Origin: Desertimonas flava
Lineage (GTDB): Bacteria > Actinomycetota > Acidimicrobiia > Acidimicrobiales > Ilumatobacteraceae
Direction: 5' to 3'
Length of the DNA stretch: 64,000 nt
Assembly (NCBI RefSeq): GCF_003426815.1
Contig: NZ_QKYK01000004.1
Coordinates: 186,001-250,000, forward strand
A program made the position numbers and the translations under genes. The notes beneath the pieces were generated by a model. That model saw only the letters and a list, made by a program, of their open reading frames with translations, did not search any database and had not been told where the DNA came from. Of the stretch, positions 1-9,219 are shown one piece after another; within the stretch, counting starts at the first letter, position 1, and each line of letters starts with the position of its first letter.

Positions 1-2388
1 CCTGCTGCCGTCGACGGTGAGCGAGCGGATGCCGTGAGCGACACCGTCGGGGTTGCGGACCTCGATCTCGTAGTCGACGCCGCGGAAGCGGCGGTGGATC
101 GTGAATCCGGGCCACGACGGCGGGATACACGGGTCGATGCGCAGTCCGGCGTGGTCGGGCTGCACGCCGAGGATCCCCTGGGTGGCCACGACGAACGTCC
201 ACGCCGCAGTCCCGGTGAGCCAGGAGTTCTTCGCCTCGCCCGACGTGGGCGAGTCGGGTCCGGCGATCGCCTGCGCGTAGACGTACGGCTCGCAGCGGTA
301 GGTCTCGATCTGGTCCTGCTTCGCGGATGGGCAAATCGACAGGTAGCCCGCCAGCGCGCGGTCGCCGTCGCCGGCGCGGCACCAGGCGAGGTGGATCCAC
401 GTGTTGCTGTGGCAGAAGATGCCGGCGTTCTCCTTGACGCCGGGTGGATACGACGTGATCTCGCCGAGCTCGAGGTGGTAGCGGGTGTATGCGGGTTGCT
501 GCAGCACGATGCCGTTCGGCGTGGTGAGTTGCGCCTCGACCGCATCGAGTGCCTGCCGGGCGCGTCCATCGGTGCCGGCGCCGCCGAGCGCACACCACGC
601 CTGGCTCTCCACGAAGATCTGGCCCTCTTCGTTCCGCGACGAACCGACCGGCCGGCTCTCGGCGTCGTAGGCACGAAGCCACCACTCGCCATCCCACCCG
701 TGCGTCTCGACCGCGGCGAGTATCTCGGCTCGCCACCGGCGAATCCGCGCCGCGTCGTCGGGTCGTTCGAGATGGTCGTAGAGCGCGCCCATCTCGTTGG
801 CTGCGGCAAGGAAGAGTCCCCCGATCATGACTGACTCGGCCTGCGAGCCGACCACGTCGCCGGCGGTCTGGAACGACTCGTTCGGCTCGGTGGAGAAGCA
901 GTTGAGGTTCAGGCAGTCGTTCCAGTCGGCGTGCCCGATCAGTGGCAGGCCGTGCGGCCCACGATTCGCCATCGTGTAGGCGAGCGAGGTCTCGAGGTGG
1001 TGCAGCAGGCTTTCGCGCTCGCCGTCGTCGGTGTAGGTCCGGTCGGCGTAGCCGCACGGCGCGTCGAGCACGCCGAGGTCGGCGGTCTCTTTGACGTACG
1101 CGCACGTCGCCAGCACGAGCCACAGGTGGTCGTCGTAGAAGTCGCCGCCGACGTCGGCGTTGCCCTGCTTGGTGAGCGGCTGGTACTGGTGGAAGCACGT
1201 GCCGTCGGACAGCTGTGTGGCGGCGAGGTCGAGCAGCCGCCTGCGTGCCCGGCTCGGGACCATGTGGACGAAGCCGAGCAAGTCCTGGTTGGAGTCGCGG
1301 AACCCCATGCCGCGCCCGATGCCCGTCTCGAACATCGACGCCGAGCGCGACAGGTTGAACGTCGCCATGCACTGGTACTGATTCCAGGTGTTCACCATCC
1401 GGCCGAGGTGCTCGTCGGGACAGGTCACCTGGACGCCGCCCAGCAAGCGATCCCAGGACGACGCGAGCGCAGCGAACGCGGTGTCGACGACGCCCGGCGC
1501 CGACCACCGCTCGAGGATCGCCCGACCCTGGCTCGTGTCGAACGAGCCCGTCGCGGTGAACTTGGCCGCGCCGTGCTGCACGAACGCGAGCACGAACGCC
1601 AACTCGCACCGCTCGGCGGGCGCGAGGTCGAGCGTCACCTCGTGTGCCCCGATCGGGTTCCAGCCGTGGGCGATCGAGCCGGTGGCGCCGCCGGCAAAGG
1701 GAACGCGTGCCTCGTGGAGACCCTCGTGCACGCCGACGAACGCGTCGCGCGACGTGTCGAAGCCGGAGACCGGCGCCGTGCAGGCGAACATCGTCGAGTG
1801 GTCGCGGCGTTCACGGAACTCAGTCACGTGGTGAATCGCGCTGCCCTCCACCACGACCTCGCCGATCGAGTAGGTCCGCTGGTAGTTCGTCATGTCGTTG
1901 AGCGCGTCGTAGAACGCGAACTCGACGAACGAGTACAAGCGGGGCTGCTTGCGCTCGCCCGACGTGTTGCGGACGGTGACCTTCCACAACTCGACGTCCT
2001 CGTTGGGCGGAATGAACATCAACTGCTCCACCTCGAGCCCGTCCTTCGCCCCGGTGATGCGCGTGTAACCGAGCCCGACCCGGCACTCGTAGTGGTCGAG
2101 CCTGGCCTTCACCGGTTTCCAGCCCGGATTCCACACCGACCCGGCGTCATGCACGTACAGGTAGCGACCACCCGTGTCGAGCGGGACGTTGTTGTAGCGG
2201 TAGCGGGTGAGCCGTCGAAGCTTCGCGTCTCGCCAGAAGGTGTAGCCGCCCGCAGTGTTCGTGCAGAGGCCGAACAGGTCGTCCTGACCGAGGTAGTTCA
2301 ACCACGGCAGCGGAGTGTCGGGCCGCGTCACCACGTATTCACGCTGAACGTCGTCGAAATAGCCGAAACGATTCACCATCTTCGACAT
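1..2388 (-). CDS. GH94 cellobiose phosphorylase-type enzyme (C-terminus off window)
   Basis: Cytoplasmic GH94 enzymes cleave beta-glucosides with phosphate, typically cellobiose to glucose 1-phosphate and glucose. The protein starts MSKMVNRFGYFDD and keeps the family N-terminal pattern (FGYFDD..EYVVTRPDTPLPWLNYLG, then NTAGGYTFWRDAKLRR and RYRYNNVPLD). The catalytic-acid motif ADWNDCLNLN is present with Asp at residue 491, matching Asp490 of the Cellvibrio gilvus enzyme. 796 codons lie in the window; family members are about 820 residues, so only the last few dozen residues are missing. The start is supported by a GAGGTGA Shine-Dalgarno about five bases upstream. Cellobiose as substrate is inferred; chitobiose and other GH94 specificities are possible. 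Confidence 0.9.
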   Translation of the reverse strand, partial: MSKMVNRFGYFDDVQREYVVTRPDTPLPWLNYLGQDDLFGLCTNTAGGYTFWRDAKLRRLTRYRYNNVPLDTGGRYLYVHDAGSVWNPGWKPVKARLDHYECRVGLGYTRITGAKDGLEVEQLMFIPPNEDVELWKVTVRNTSGERKQPRLYSFVEFAFYDALNDMTNYQRTYSIGEVVVEGSAIHHVTEFRERRDHSTMFACTAPVSGFDTSRDAFVGVHEGLHEARVPFAGGATGSIAHGWNPIGAHEVTLDLAPAERCELAFVLAFVQHGAAKFTATGSFDTSQGRAILERWSAPGVVDTAFAALASSWDRLLGGVQVTCPDEHLGRMVNTWNQYQCMATFNLSRSASMFETGIGRGMGFRDSNQDLLGFVHMVPSRARRRLLDLAATQLSDGTCFHQYQPLTKQGNADVGGDFYDDHLWLVLATCAYVKETADLGVLDAPCGYADRTYTDDGERESLLHHLETSLAYTMANRGPHGLPLIGHADWNDCLNLNCFSTEPNESFQTAGDVVGSQAESVMIGGLFLAAANEMGALYDHLERPDDAARIRRWRAEILAAVETHGWDGEWWLRAYDAESRPVGSSRNEEGQIFVESQAWCALGGAGTDGRARQALDAVEAQLTTPNGIVLQQPAYTRYHLELGEITSYPPGVKENAGIFCHSNTWIHLAWCRAGDGDRALAGYLSICPSAKQDQIETYRCEPYVYAQAIAGPDSPTSGEAKNSWLTGTAAWTFVVATQGILGVQPDHAGLRIDPCIPPSWPGFTIHRRFRGVDYEIEVRNPDGVAHGIRSLTVDGSR

Positions 2389-2478
2389 CGAATCACCTCG
2401 CCGGGCGACAGCAAGACACGCCCTCGAGTGGCCGGTTCTGCCGCTCAGTGAGCCCGCCCAGCGCCCGATCGGTGATCG

Positions 2479-3759
2479 TCAGGGCAGGAAGGCTTTGCCG
2501 TACCAGTCGCCCACCTCGGCGAGACCGGGCGGGACGGCGAAGATGCCTGAGCTGGTGTGGCGGATGTACTCGTTGAGCAGGTCGTTCACGCCGAGCGCGC
2601 GCTGCACCGGGATGAAGTGCGTGGCCGGATTGCGGACGAACGCGATGAAGAACAACCCGGCGTCGAGCCGGCCGGTCACGGGATCCATGCCGTCGGTGAA
2701 GTTGTAACCCCGACGAAGCATCTTGAGCCCACCGAAGTTCGTGGGACTGGCGAGGCGGATGTGGGCCAGCGGGTCGATCAGCGGCGCGCCGTCGTCGCCG
2801 GCGGCCTCGAGGTCGACTGCGTCGAACTCGTCGGCCCCGCCGAGAGGGGCGCCGTTGTCCTTGGTCCGGCCGATGACCCGCTCCTGCTCGCGCAGCGACG
2901 TGTTGTCCCAGGTCTCGATCAGGTTCCGGATCCGCCGCGTGATCAAGTACGTGCCGCCGACCATCCAGTCTTGGTCGGATTCGTCGCCGACCCACACGAA
3001 CTCGTCGAAGTCGCCTGGTGCCTCGTGCTTGATGTTGTTGGTGCCGTCTCGGAACCCGAGCAGGTTGCGCGGCGTCGCCTGTGTGGTGGTGGTCGATGAC
3101 GTGCGCCCGAACCCGAGCTGCGACCACTTCATCGCCACGTCGCCTCGGCCGATGCGGGCGAAGTTGCGAACGACGTGGAATGCGACCTGGGGGTCGTTCG
3201 AGCATGCCTGCACGCAGATGTCGCCACCGCTGATCGCCGGGTCGATGACGTCGTTGCGGAAGACCGGCAGGTCGACGAGCAGTTCCGGCCGCCTGGCGGC
3301 CAGGTCGAACTTGTCGAAGAACGACGGCCCGAACCCGACGGTGATCGTGAGGTTGGCCGGCTCGAGGTCGAAGGCCTCGCCGGTGTCGATCGGTGGCCGT
3401 TCGGGATGGGTCTCCGTCGCTCCGATCGGCAGGCCTTGAGTCAGGCGGGCGCCCGCGGCGGCCCACGTGCCGAGCATCGCCTTGAGGTCGTCGATGTTCG
3501 CCGTGGTGACGTCGAACGCGGCGAACGCCAGGCGGTCCTGCGCCGGCGTGTCGATGCCCGCCTGGTGAGCGCCGTAGAAGTCGACGACTCCCGGTGTGGC
3601 ATCCGCCGCGCCGGCCTCGCCCGCCGGCTCCGACGACGGCGGCACGGTCGCGCCCGCGCGGTCCGCGCCACCGACGGCTGTCGTCGCGGCCACCACGCCG
3701 GCGCCACTGACCGCGGCCCGGCGCAGCATCTCGCGACGGCTGAGATCCGATGCACTCAT
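2479..3759 (-). CDS. efeB: EfeB: Tat-exported DyP-type heme peroxidase
   Basis: Periplasmic/extracytoplasmic heme peroxidase of the EfeUOB system, proposed to oxidise Fe(II) for the permease or to release iron from heme. It is 426 residues and begins with a twin-arginine signal (LSRREMLRRAAVSGAG). The DyP motif GFRDG is at residues 235-239 (catalytic Asp and Arg context) and the proximal heme His lies near residue 401 in RHTSSGIFA. The start at 3759 gives a normal 10-residue n-region before the Arg pair; an upstream in-frame ATG at 3828 would add 23 residues. It is third in efeU-efeO-efeB, 82 bp after efeO. Confidence 0.92.
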   Translation of the reverse strand: MSASDLSRREMLRRAAVSGAGVVAATTAVGGADRAGATVPPSSEPAGEAGAADATPGVVDFYGAHQAGIDTPAQDRLAFAAFDVTTANIDDLKAMLGTWAAAGARLTQGLPIGATETHPERPPIDTGEAFDLEPANLTITVGFGPSFFDKFDLAARRPELLVDLPVFRNDVIDPAISGGDICVQACSNDPQVAFHVVRNFARIGRGDVAMKWSQLGFGRTSSTTTTQATPRNLLGFRDGTNNIKHEAPGDFDEFVWVGDESDQDWMVGGTYLITRRIRNLIETWDNTSLREQERVIGRTKDNGAPLGGADEFDAVDLEAAGDDGAPLIDPLAHIRLASPTNFGGLKMLRRGYNFTDGMDPVTGRLDAGLFFIAFVRNPATHFIPVQRALGVNDLLNEYIRHTSSGIFAVPPGLAEVGDWYGKAFLP

Positions 3760-3841
3760 GAGATCATTGAACCGTGCCGCTGGCCCGTGCGATGAGAGAC
3801 GGGCACGTCGAGCGTCCTCATCTCTCATCGCGGTCGGGTCG

Positions 3842-5041
3842 TCAGGCGTTGATGACCTTCTCGGCCACATGGGACAGCGGTTCGGCGACCGACTGGAGCG
3901 CGTTCGACAGCCCGGTGATCTGCTCCTCGGTCACGTCGTCGTAGAGGATGAACCCGCTCGGCTGTTCTGGATCGGCCAGCGCGTCGACCGCCTCTTGCAG
4001 CGCCACGAAACGCTCCTTGATCGTCGCCACGAGGTCCGGATCGATCTGAGCCAGGCCCTCCTCGAGGTAGGCGAACGCCTGCTGCGAGCCCTCGACGTTG
4101 GCCGCCATGTCGAGCAGGTCGATGTGCGAGTATCGCTCCTCCTCGCCGGTGATCTTTCCGCTCGCCGCCTCGTCGAGAAGGCCGACGGCACCGTTGGCGA
4201 GGTCGTAGGGCTGCAGGCTCTCGAGTTCGCCGACGAGCTGGCCGAGCAACCCGACGTCGGTGGCGAGCTGGGCCGACACGTCGGCCAGGCCGTCGGTCGA
4301 CTCGTCGACCCACAGGCCGTACTCGATGCGGTGGAAGCCCTCCAGCTCGGTCGGCTCCACATCGTCGGCGCGCAGGTCGATCGCCGCGTCGAGGTTGCGG
4401 TCGTCGAGCACGAATGACTCGGCCACCGGCTCGATCCGCTCGTAGAACGGGCGGGCCTGGATGTACGCCAGCTTGGCGGCCTCGAGATCGCCCGCCTGGA
4501 GCGCCTCGTCGAGCGCGGCGACGGCGCCGGTCAGTTCGTCGACCTGGGTGCGTACATAGCCGAGGTAGCCGTCGGCGCCCTGCTGAAGGATCGCGCCGGT
4601 GTCGGTGGGTGTCGCCTCCAGTTCCTCGCCGGTGACGACGAACTCGGTCCGCTCGGTCGCCGCGCCCGGGCAGTACAGCGTGTAGGTACCGGGGCCCAGC
4701 TCGATCGAGAACGACCCGCTGAACCCGGGCGGCAGGTTCTCCTTCTCGGCGAGGATGCGATCGCCCGACAGCACCTCGAACTCGGTGACACCGGTGCCCG
4801 ATACATTCTCGACGTCGAACGTGAACGCGCCCGAGTCGTAGGTACCGTCCGGCGCCGGGCAACCGTCATCGGTGACCTGGATCGCCACGGTCGTGATGTC
4901 GACCGTAGCGTCGCCGCCGGGCGGCTCCGACGCCGGGGGCTCGGTGGTGGCGCCGGTGCTCTGGGCGAAGCCGACGACGGCGACGGCCGCCGCTGCGACG
5001 GCCACGGCCCGACGCCGGGCCGGCGGTGCGGTGAGATTCAT
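3842..5041 (-). CDS. efeO: EfeO: imelysin/M75-type iron-binding protein with cupredoxin-like domain
   Basis: Extracytoplasmic component of EfeUOB, thought to bind iron and hand it to EfeU. About 399 residues: a Sec-type signal (PPARRRAVAVAAAAVAVVGFA), a cupredoxin-like domain at roughly 46-136, then a helical M75 peptidase-like (imelysin) domain. The conserved HxxE metal motif is HRIE at 237-240. I chose ATG 5041 because it puts the signal peptide at the N-terminus; an upstream in-frame start at 5077 would add 12 hydrophilic residues. The gap to efeU upstream is 125 bp. Confidence 0.92.
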   Translation of the reverse strand: MNLTAPPARRRAVAVAAAAVAVVGFAQSTGATTEPPASEPPGGDATVDITTVAIQVTDDGCPAPDGTYDSGAFTFDVENVSGTGVTEFEVLSGDRILAEKENLPPGFSGSFSIELGPGTYTLYCPGAATERTEFVVTGEELEATPTDTGAILQQGADGYLGYVRTQVDELTGAVAALDEALQAGDLEAAKLAYIQARPFYERIEPVAESFVLDDRNLDAAIDLRADDVEPTELEGFHRIEYGLWVDESTDGLADVSAQLATDVGLLGQLVGELESLQPYDLANGAVGLLDEAASGKITGEEERYSHIDLLDMAANVEGSQQAFAYLEEGLAQIDPDLVATIKERFVALQEAVDALADPEQPSGFILYDDVTEEQITGLSNALQSVAEPLSHVAEKVINA

Positions 5042-5166
5042 TGGTGTCTGCTTTCTGGTGGTATGGGTCGGCCACATGGGCGGGTCAAACGGCGCTCAGC
5101 CTGCGGAACGGCGGACGGGGACCGGCCGATGCACCGGTCCCGCGGCGATCAGGTCGGCGACGCGGG

Positions 5167-6777
5167 CTACGCCGCGGCGAACTCCGCGTCGTGGCCGACG
5201 GGCGGTCCCCGCTCGGGCGACGTCGGCTCATTGCCGGCGCGCGATCGGCCGGCAAGCCACGCCACCAGGCCGCACAGCGCGGCCGCCGCGGCGATCGCCG
5301 CAAGCAGCCGCTCCCACGCCTCGAAGCGCTCGATATCGTCGCCGATCTGTTCGTCGGCCTCGGCGACCGCTGCCCGCATCGCGAGCCCGTCCTCGGTCGC
5401 CGACACGTCGGTCGATTGGGGCTGACCGAGCGGCAACGGGCCGGCCGACAGCTCGGCGATCGTCAGCTCGGTCGTCGCCACCTCGGCGTCGAGCACCACG
5501 CCCGTCGCGGCGTCGGTCCAGACGGTGACCTCTCGGCGTAGCGACGTGACGACTGTGATGTCGCCGGGATCGGTGTCGGCGTTGACGCCGAGGGGCAGGC
5601 GGCCGCCGTTGAGCTCGGCGACGTCGCGCAGCGACGCGACCGCCGTGCCGCCGTCCAGCGGGGTCATGACGGGTTGGGCCGTCACGAAGGCGACGGCGGG
5701 CCGCCCGGCCCGGTCCTCCGTCCCCGGGTTCGACAGCGAGACTGCGAGCCGCTCGGCACCGTCACCGAGGGCGGCACCGGAGAGCGCTGCGGTCGCCGCG
5801 CTGCCATCGCCCTCGCCGTCGAACACCACCCGGAGCACCCCGGCCGGCGTGACGAGCTCGACAGGTGCCGCTACATCGGGCTCCGCGGGCTGGGTGGCGA
5901 CGAGTACGAGCGCGGAGACCGCGGCGCCGACCGCCACCACCGCCGAACCGGCGATGAAGGCACGTCGCGGGAACTGGCGCCGGGCCGGCCACAGCACGAA
6001 CGTCAGCACCGGCACGAGGAACAGCAGCCACGCGGCCACCTCGACCGCCGTCGGCTCCGGTTGCAGGCCGAGCAAGCCGGTGAGCAGCGAGGACTGCACC
6101 GACCCGCGCTCGACGAGCCACGTCAGGTCGAACGCCCGCTGCTGTCCGAACGTGATCCAGCCGGCCTCGTGAGCGCTGTGCACCGCCGACGCGACGAGAC
6201 CCGCTGCGACGAACACGAGAACGACGCCGGTGAACCGGAAGAACCGCGCCAGGTTGATGCGCAGGCCACCCTGATAGATGCTCCAGCCGATTGCGCAAGC
6301 GATGACGATGCCGATCAGCGCTCCGGTCGCGGCCGTGCGAGGATCGGCGCTCTCGTTGAAGGCGGCGACGAGGAACACGGCTGTCTCGAACCCCTCGCGC
6401 ACGACGGCGAGGAACGCCATGCCGACGAGCGCCCACGCCGACCCGTTGGCCAGTGCGGCGCCGGCCGCCCCCTCGAGCTGGGCCTTCATGGTGCCGGCGT
6501 GACGCCGCATCCACACGACCATGTAGGTCACCATCGCCACGGCGACGAGAGCGATGACAGTCTCGAGACCCTCTTGCTGGCGGTAGGGCAGGTTCTCCGA
6601 CGCCACCTCGAGGGCGATGCCGACGCCCAGGCACAGCGCGACGGCGGCGACCACGCCGGTCCACACACACTTGAGCAGGTCGGGCCGGCCGTTGGCCCGC
6701 AAGAACGCCGCCACGATGCCGACGATGAGCGCGGCCTCGAGCCCTTCGCGCAGCCCGATGACGATGGTCGGCAACAT
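5167..6777 (-). CDS. efeU: EfeU: FTR1-family iron permease with long C-terminal extension
   Basis: High-affinity iron permease of the OFeT/FTR1 family in the cytoplasmic membrane. The N-terminal ~270 residues hold seven predicted membrane segments with the iron-translocation motifs REGLE at 10-14 and REGFE at 127-131, and an EGLE-type motif near 69. Residues ~290-500 form an extracytoplasmic region not found in Escherichia coli EfeU (about 276 residues), ending in a further membrane helix near 490-510. First gene of the efe operon. The Shine-Dalgarno is weak. FTR1 assignment is firm; the role of the extension is unknown. Confidence 0.92.
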   Translation of the reverse strand: MLPTIVIGLREGLEAALIVGIVAAFLRANGRPDLLKCVWTGVVAAVALCLGVGIALEVASENLPYRQQEGLETVIALVAVAMVTYMVVWMRRHAGTMKAQLEGAAGAALANGSAWALVGMAFLAVVREGFETAVFLVAAFNESADPRTAATGALIGIVIACAIGWSIYQGGLRINLARFFRFTGVVLVFVAAGLVASAVHSAHEAGWITFGQQRAFDLTWLVERGSVQSSLLTGLLGLQPEPTAVEVAAWLLFLVPVLTFVLWPARRQFPRRAFIAGSAVVAVGAAVSALVLVATQPAEPDVAAPVELVTPAGVLRVVFDGEGDGSAATAALSGAALGDGAERLAVSLSNPGTEDRAGRPAVAFVTAQPVMTPLDGGTAVASLRDVAELNGGRLPLGVNADTDPGDITVVTSLRREVTVWTDAATGVVLDAEVATTELTIAELSAGPLPLGQPQSTDVSATEDGLAMRAAVAEADEQIGDDIERFEAWERLLAAIAAAAALCGLVAWLAGRSRAGNEPTSPERGPPVGHDAEFAAA

Positions 6778-7140
6778 CGAGCGGCAGCATAGTAGGGCCC
6801 CCTAACAAACGCCTCCAGACGGTGAGAGCCCGCGATCGCCGCAGCGGCGCCTGCTCTCCCTCGCGCCACGGTAGAAGCGCACGACGGATGTCGTCGCCCC
6901 GCCCGAGGTGATCCAGATCCTCATGGAAGCAGTGACATTTGCCGTGGGATCACCTACATGACAGGAGACTGGGCATCTGGTCGTCCCCGCCAGCCCGAGC
7001 CGATGGGCGACGGCCGCCGGAGCGATACGGCAGGCTGACGCGTCTGGCCCCTCCCCTCACCATGCTCTGCGCCGGGACTTCTACGTTCGAAGGTTTCGGG
7101 GTAGTGAGAGGTCCGGCTTGGAACGAGCAGGAGCACACGA
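6778..7140. other. Intergenic region upstream of efeU and the 7141 gene
   Basis: About 360 bp between divergent genes. I find no convincing gene. The efeU side holds TTAGGGGGCCCTA on the minus strand (complement of about 6793-6805), whose TTAGG half resembles one half of an IdeR/DtxR iron box; the rest of the consensus is not met. The other end carries the Shine-Dalgarno for the 7141 gene. Confidence 0.4.
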
Positions 7141-7317
7141 ATGGGCACTCGCCGCGTACGAATCCTCCAGTTCAACGTGTCCGACGACGGAACCGTGGAC
7201 CTTCCTGAGGAGAGCACGATCATCTCGATCGAGCTGGACAGCAAAGGCCCTTTCGGACAAGGACCGATTCGCCCGACAAGTGTGTGGGCCGAAGTCCCCG
7301 ACGACACCCCCGCCTGA
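7141..7317 (+). CDS. Small hypothetical protein, 58 residues
   Basis: Unrecognised protein of 58 residues (MGTRRVRILQFNV...DDTPA), mildly acidic at the C-terminus, with no membrane segment. It is supported by an AGGAG Shine-Dalgarno seven bases before the ATG and by a composition and codon pattern like real genes here. It lies about 150 bp upstream of the nitroreductase on the same strand, so it may be co-transcribed. No function can be assigned. Confidence 0.55.
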   Translation: MGTRRVRILQFNVSDDGTVDLPEESTIISIELDSKGPFGQGPIRPTSVWAEVPDDTPA

Positions 7318-7465
7318 GCACGTCTCCGAGACCGCCACCTCGAAGAGTTCGAGAAATCGGCGCGCGCGTTGCTGTCGGACCGCCACCGAGTCGCGAGGTC
7401 GCTGACGTTGACGATCGCTCTCTCGGGGTCGTACCGTCCGCGAGCGAGCCAGGGAAGGGGCGAAC

Positions 7466-8125
7466 ATGTCCGACGTCGACCTGTACGAGGCGATGAGCAC
7501 GCTGCGTGCGGTTCGCAGACTGCGCCCCGATCCGATCCCCGACGACGTGATGGAGCGCCTGCTCCAGGCCGCCGCGTGGGCCCCGTCAGGTGGCAACCAG
7601 CAGCCGTGGCGCGTCGTGGTCGTCACCGATCCCGCGTTGAAGCAGGGACTCGCCAACCTCTACGCCCCCGAATGGGCCCGCTTCGCCGTCGGCTACGAGC
7701 AGCGCGGAGCCGACCTCCCCGCCGACAGCAAGGCCGCGCTGATGCGGACCCTCGACGCCGGCAACCACCTCGCCGCCCACCTCCACGAAGCACCGGCGAT
7801 CCTCATGTTCTGCTTCGACGTCCGTCGCATGGCGATCACCGACGCCGACCTCGACCGTGTCAGCGTGATCGGCGGCGCATCGATCTACCCCGCCGTCCAG
7901 AACCTGATGCTGGCGTGCGTGGCCGAGGGCATCGGCTGCACCCTCACCACCCTGCACTGCTTCCGCGAGGTCGAGGTCAAAGAGCTCCTCGCCATCCCGG
8001 ACCCGTGGGCAACGGCAGCGATGGTGCCGATCGGCTACCCGGTCGCACGAGGCCACGGACCGATCAACCGCCGCGGCCCGGACGACCTGGCCCACCGCGA
8101 CCGCTTCGGCACCCCCTGGCCCTAG
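7466..8125 (+). CDS. Nitroreductase-family flavoprotein
   Basis: FMN-dependent NAD(P)H oxidoreductase of the nitroreductase superfamily, 219 residues, cytoplasmic. The family start is clear: TLRAVRRLRPDPIPDD followed by LLQAAAWAPSGGNQQPWR, the FMN phosphate-binding stretch. The C-terminal PWATAAMVPIGYPVARGHGP is also typical. A GGAAGGGG Shine-Dalgarno precedes ATG 7466. The physiological substrate cannot be inferred from context. Confidence 0.88.
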   Translation: MSDVDLYEAMSTLRAVRRLRPDPIPDDVMERLLQAAAWAPSGGNQQPWRVVVVTDPALKQGLANLYAPEWARFAVGYEQRGADLPADSKAALMRTLDAGNHLAAHLHEAPAILMFCFDVRRMAITDADLDRVSVIGGASIYPAVQNLMLACVAEGIGCTLTTLHCFREVEVKELLAIPDPWATAAMVPIGYPVARGHGPINRRGPDDLAHRDRFGTPWP

Positions 8126-8180
8126 TGGGCCGGCGAGCAGTGCTCGTCGAGGTGCTGTCTGCCGACCACACTGGTGCGTG

Positions 8181-9074
8181 ATGGATGAGGACGCCGTGTG
8201 GATCCAACGGCTTCGGCGCGATCTGCCCCACCACGCCGCGATCATCGACGGCCTGGCGCAAGCGGTCAGCGCTGACGTGCGCTGGCGGTTCCTCTCCGTG
8301 AGCTGCTCGCTCGGTCGAGGCAACGCCGACAGATTCTCGGACATCGACGCCGGCATCGGATTCGACGGACCGATCGACGCCGGCGACCTCGAGCGCGATG
8401 CCGTCCGTCTCGCCGAGTCGGCCGGCGACCTCCTCGACGCCCTCGTCCACCACTGGCCCGGGTTGGCCGACGACGAGCGTCGGATCGCCGCCGAGTACCG
8501 ATCCGGCGTGCAGCTCGACCTCGTGTTCCACGCAGCGAGCCGTCGCACCGGTCGGCTGCCCGACGAGGAGTACGCCGTCGTCGACAAGGACGGCCGGCTC
8601 GACGACGTGCCGAGGGCGCGCCTCGCCGCCCGCGCCGCGTTGGTTCCAGGCCGGTGTCGAGAGTGGAATTTCCTCGGGTGGTGGGCGGTGTCCGACACCG
8701 CCAAGTACCTGCGTCGAGGGTCGCTGTTCGAAGCGGCGACGCGTTTGGAGACCATCCGTGAGCACGCTTTGCGACTGTTCGCGGCAGCGCAGGGCATCCG
8801 ATTCCCCGACTACGGCCTGACCAGCCTGCTCGACTACCCGCCTGGGAAACTGCCGGTTGGTCTGGCCGCCACCTACGCCCGACCCGACGACCGCGCCGCG
8901 CTCGCCCAGGCAGCGCTCGCGGCCGCCGATCTTCTCGAACGATGTGCAGCACGCGCCGCGTCGGCACTCGGCATCGACCTCGACACGCCGATGGCCAGCG
9001 CTGTGCGGCAACGGCTCGCCGACGCCGTCGCCTCGATCAACGACAGGTGCCAGACGCCACGGCGGCCCTCCTGA
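8181..9074 (+). CDS. Nucleotidyltransferase-fold protein
   Basis: Protein of about 297 residues with a polymerase-beta-like nucleotidyltransferase core: CSLGRGNADRFSDIDAGIGF near residues 45-65 carries the G(S)xxxG...SDxD pattern with the two metal-binding Asp residues, as in antibiotic adenylyltransferase-like proteins. The C-terminal ~150 residues are Ala/Arg-rich and helical. GTG 8178 and ATG 8181 are adjacent possible starts; I use the ATG. It follows the nitroreductase by 55 bp. The target nucleotide and acceptor are unknown. Confidence 0.72.
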   Translation: MDEDAVWIQRLRRDLPHHAAIIDGLAQAVSADVRWRFLSVSCSLGRGNADRFSDIDAGIGFDGPIDAGDLERDAVRLAESAGDLLDALVHHWPGLADDERRIAAEYRSGVQLDLVFHAASRRTGRLPDEEYAVVDKDGRLDDVPRARLAARAALVPGRCREWNFLGWWAVSDTAKYLRRGSLFEAATRLETIREHALRLFAAAQGIRFPDYGLTSLLDYPPGKLPVGLAATYARPDDRAALAQAALAAADLLERCAARAASALGIDLDTPMASAVRQRLADAVASINDRCQTPRRPS

Positions 9075-9219
9075 CGCCCTCTGGTCACGGACGCCGTCTT
9101 GTCACGGATGGCCGTCCTGTCCCGTCAGCACGGATACATCAACTAGGCGGTCGTCGGACCGGCGTGCTCGAGACCGGCCCGCACAGGGCGCCCGCCGGCC
9201 CGTCAACGCGGTGCGAACC

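Noticed and set aside
931-2451. Open frame of 506 codons on the plus strand
   Set aside because: Antisense to the GH94 gene, whose catalytic motif and start are clear.
9075-9219. Terminator between convergent genes
   Set aside because: Only weak GC-rich pairings are seen; no stem as clear as those at 49505 and 50394.
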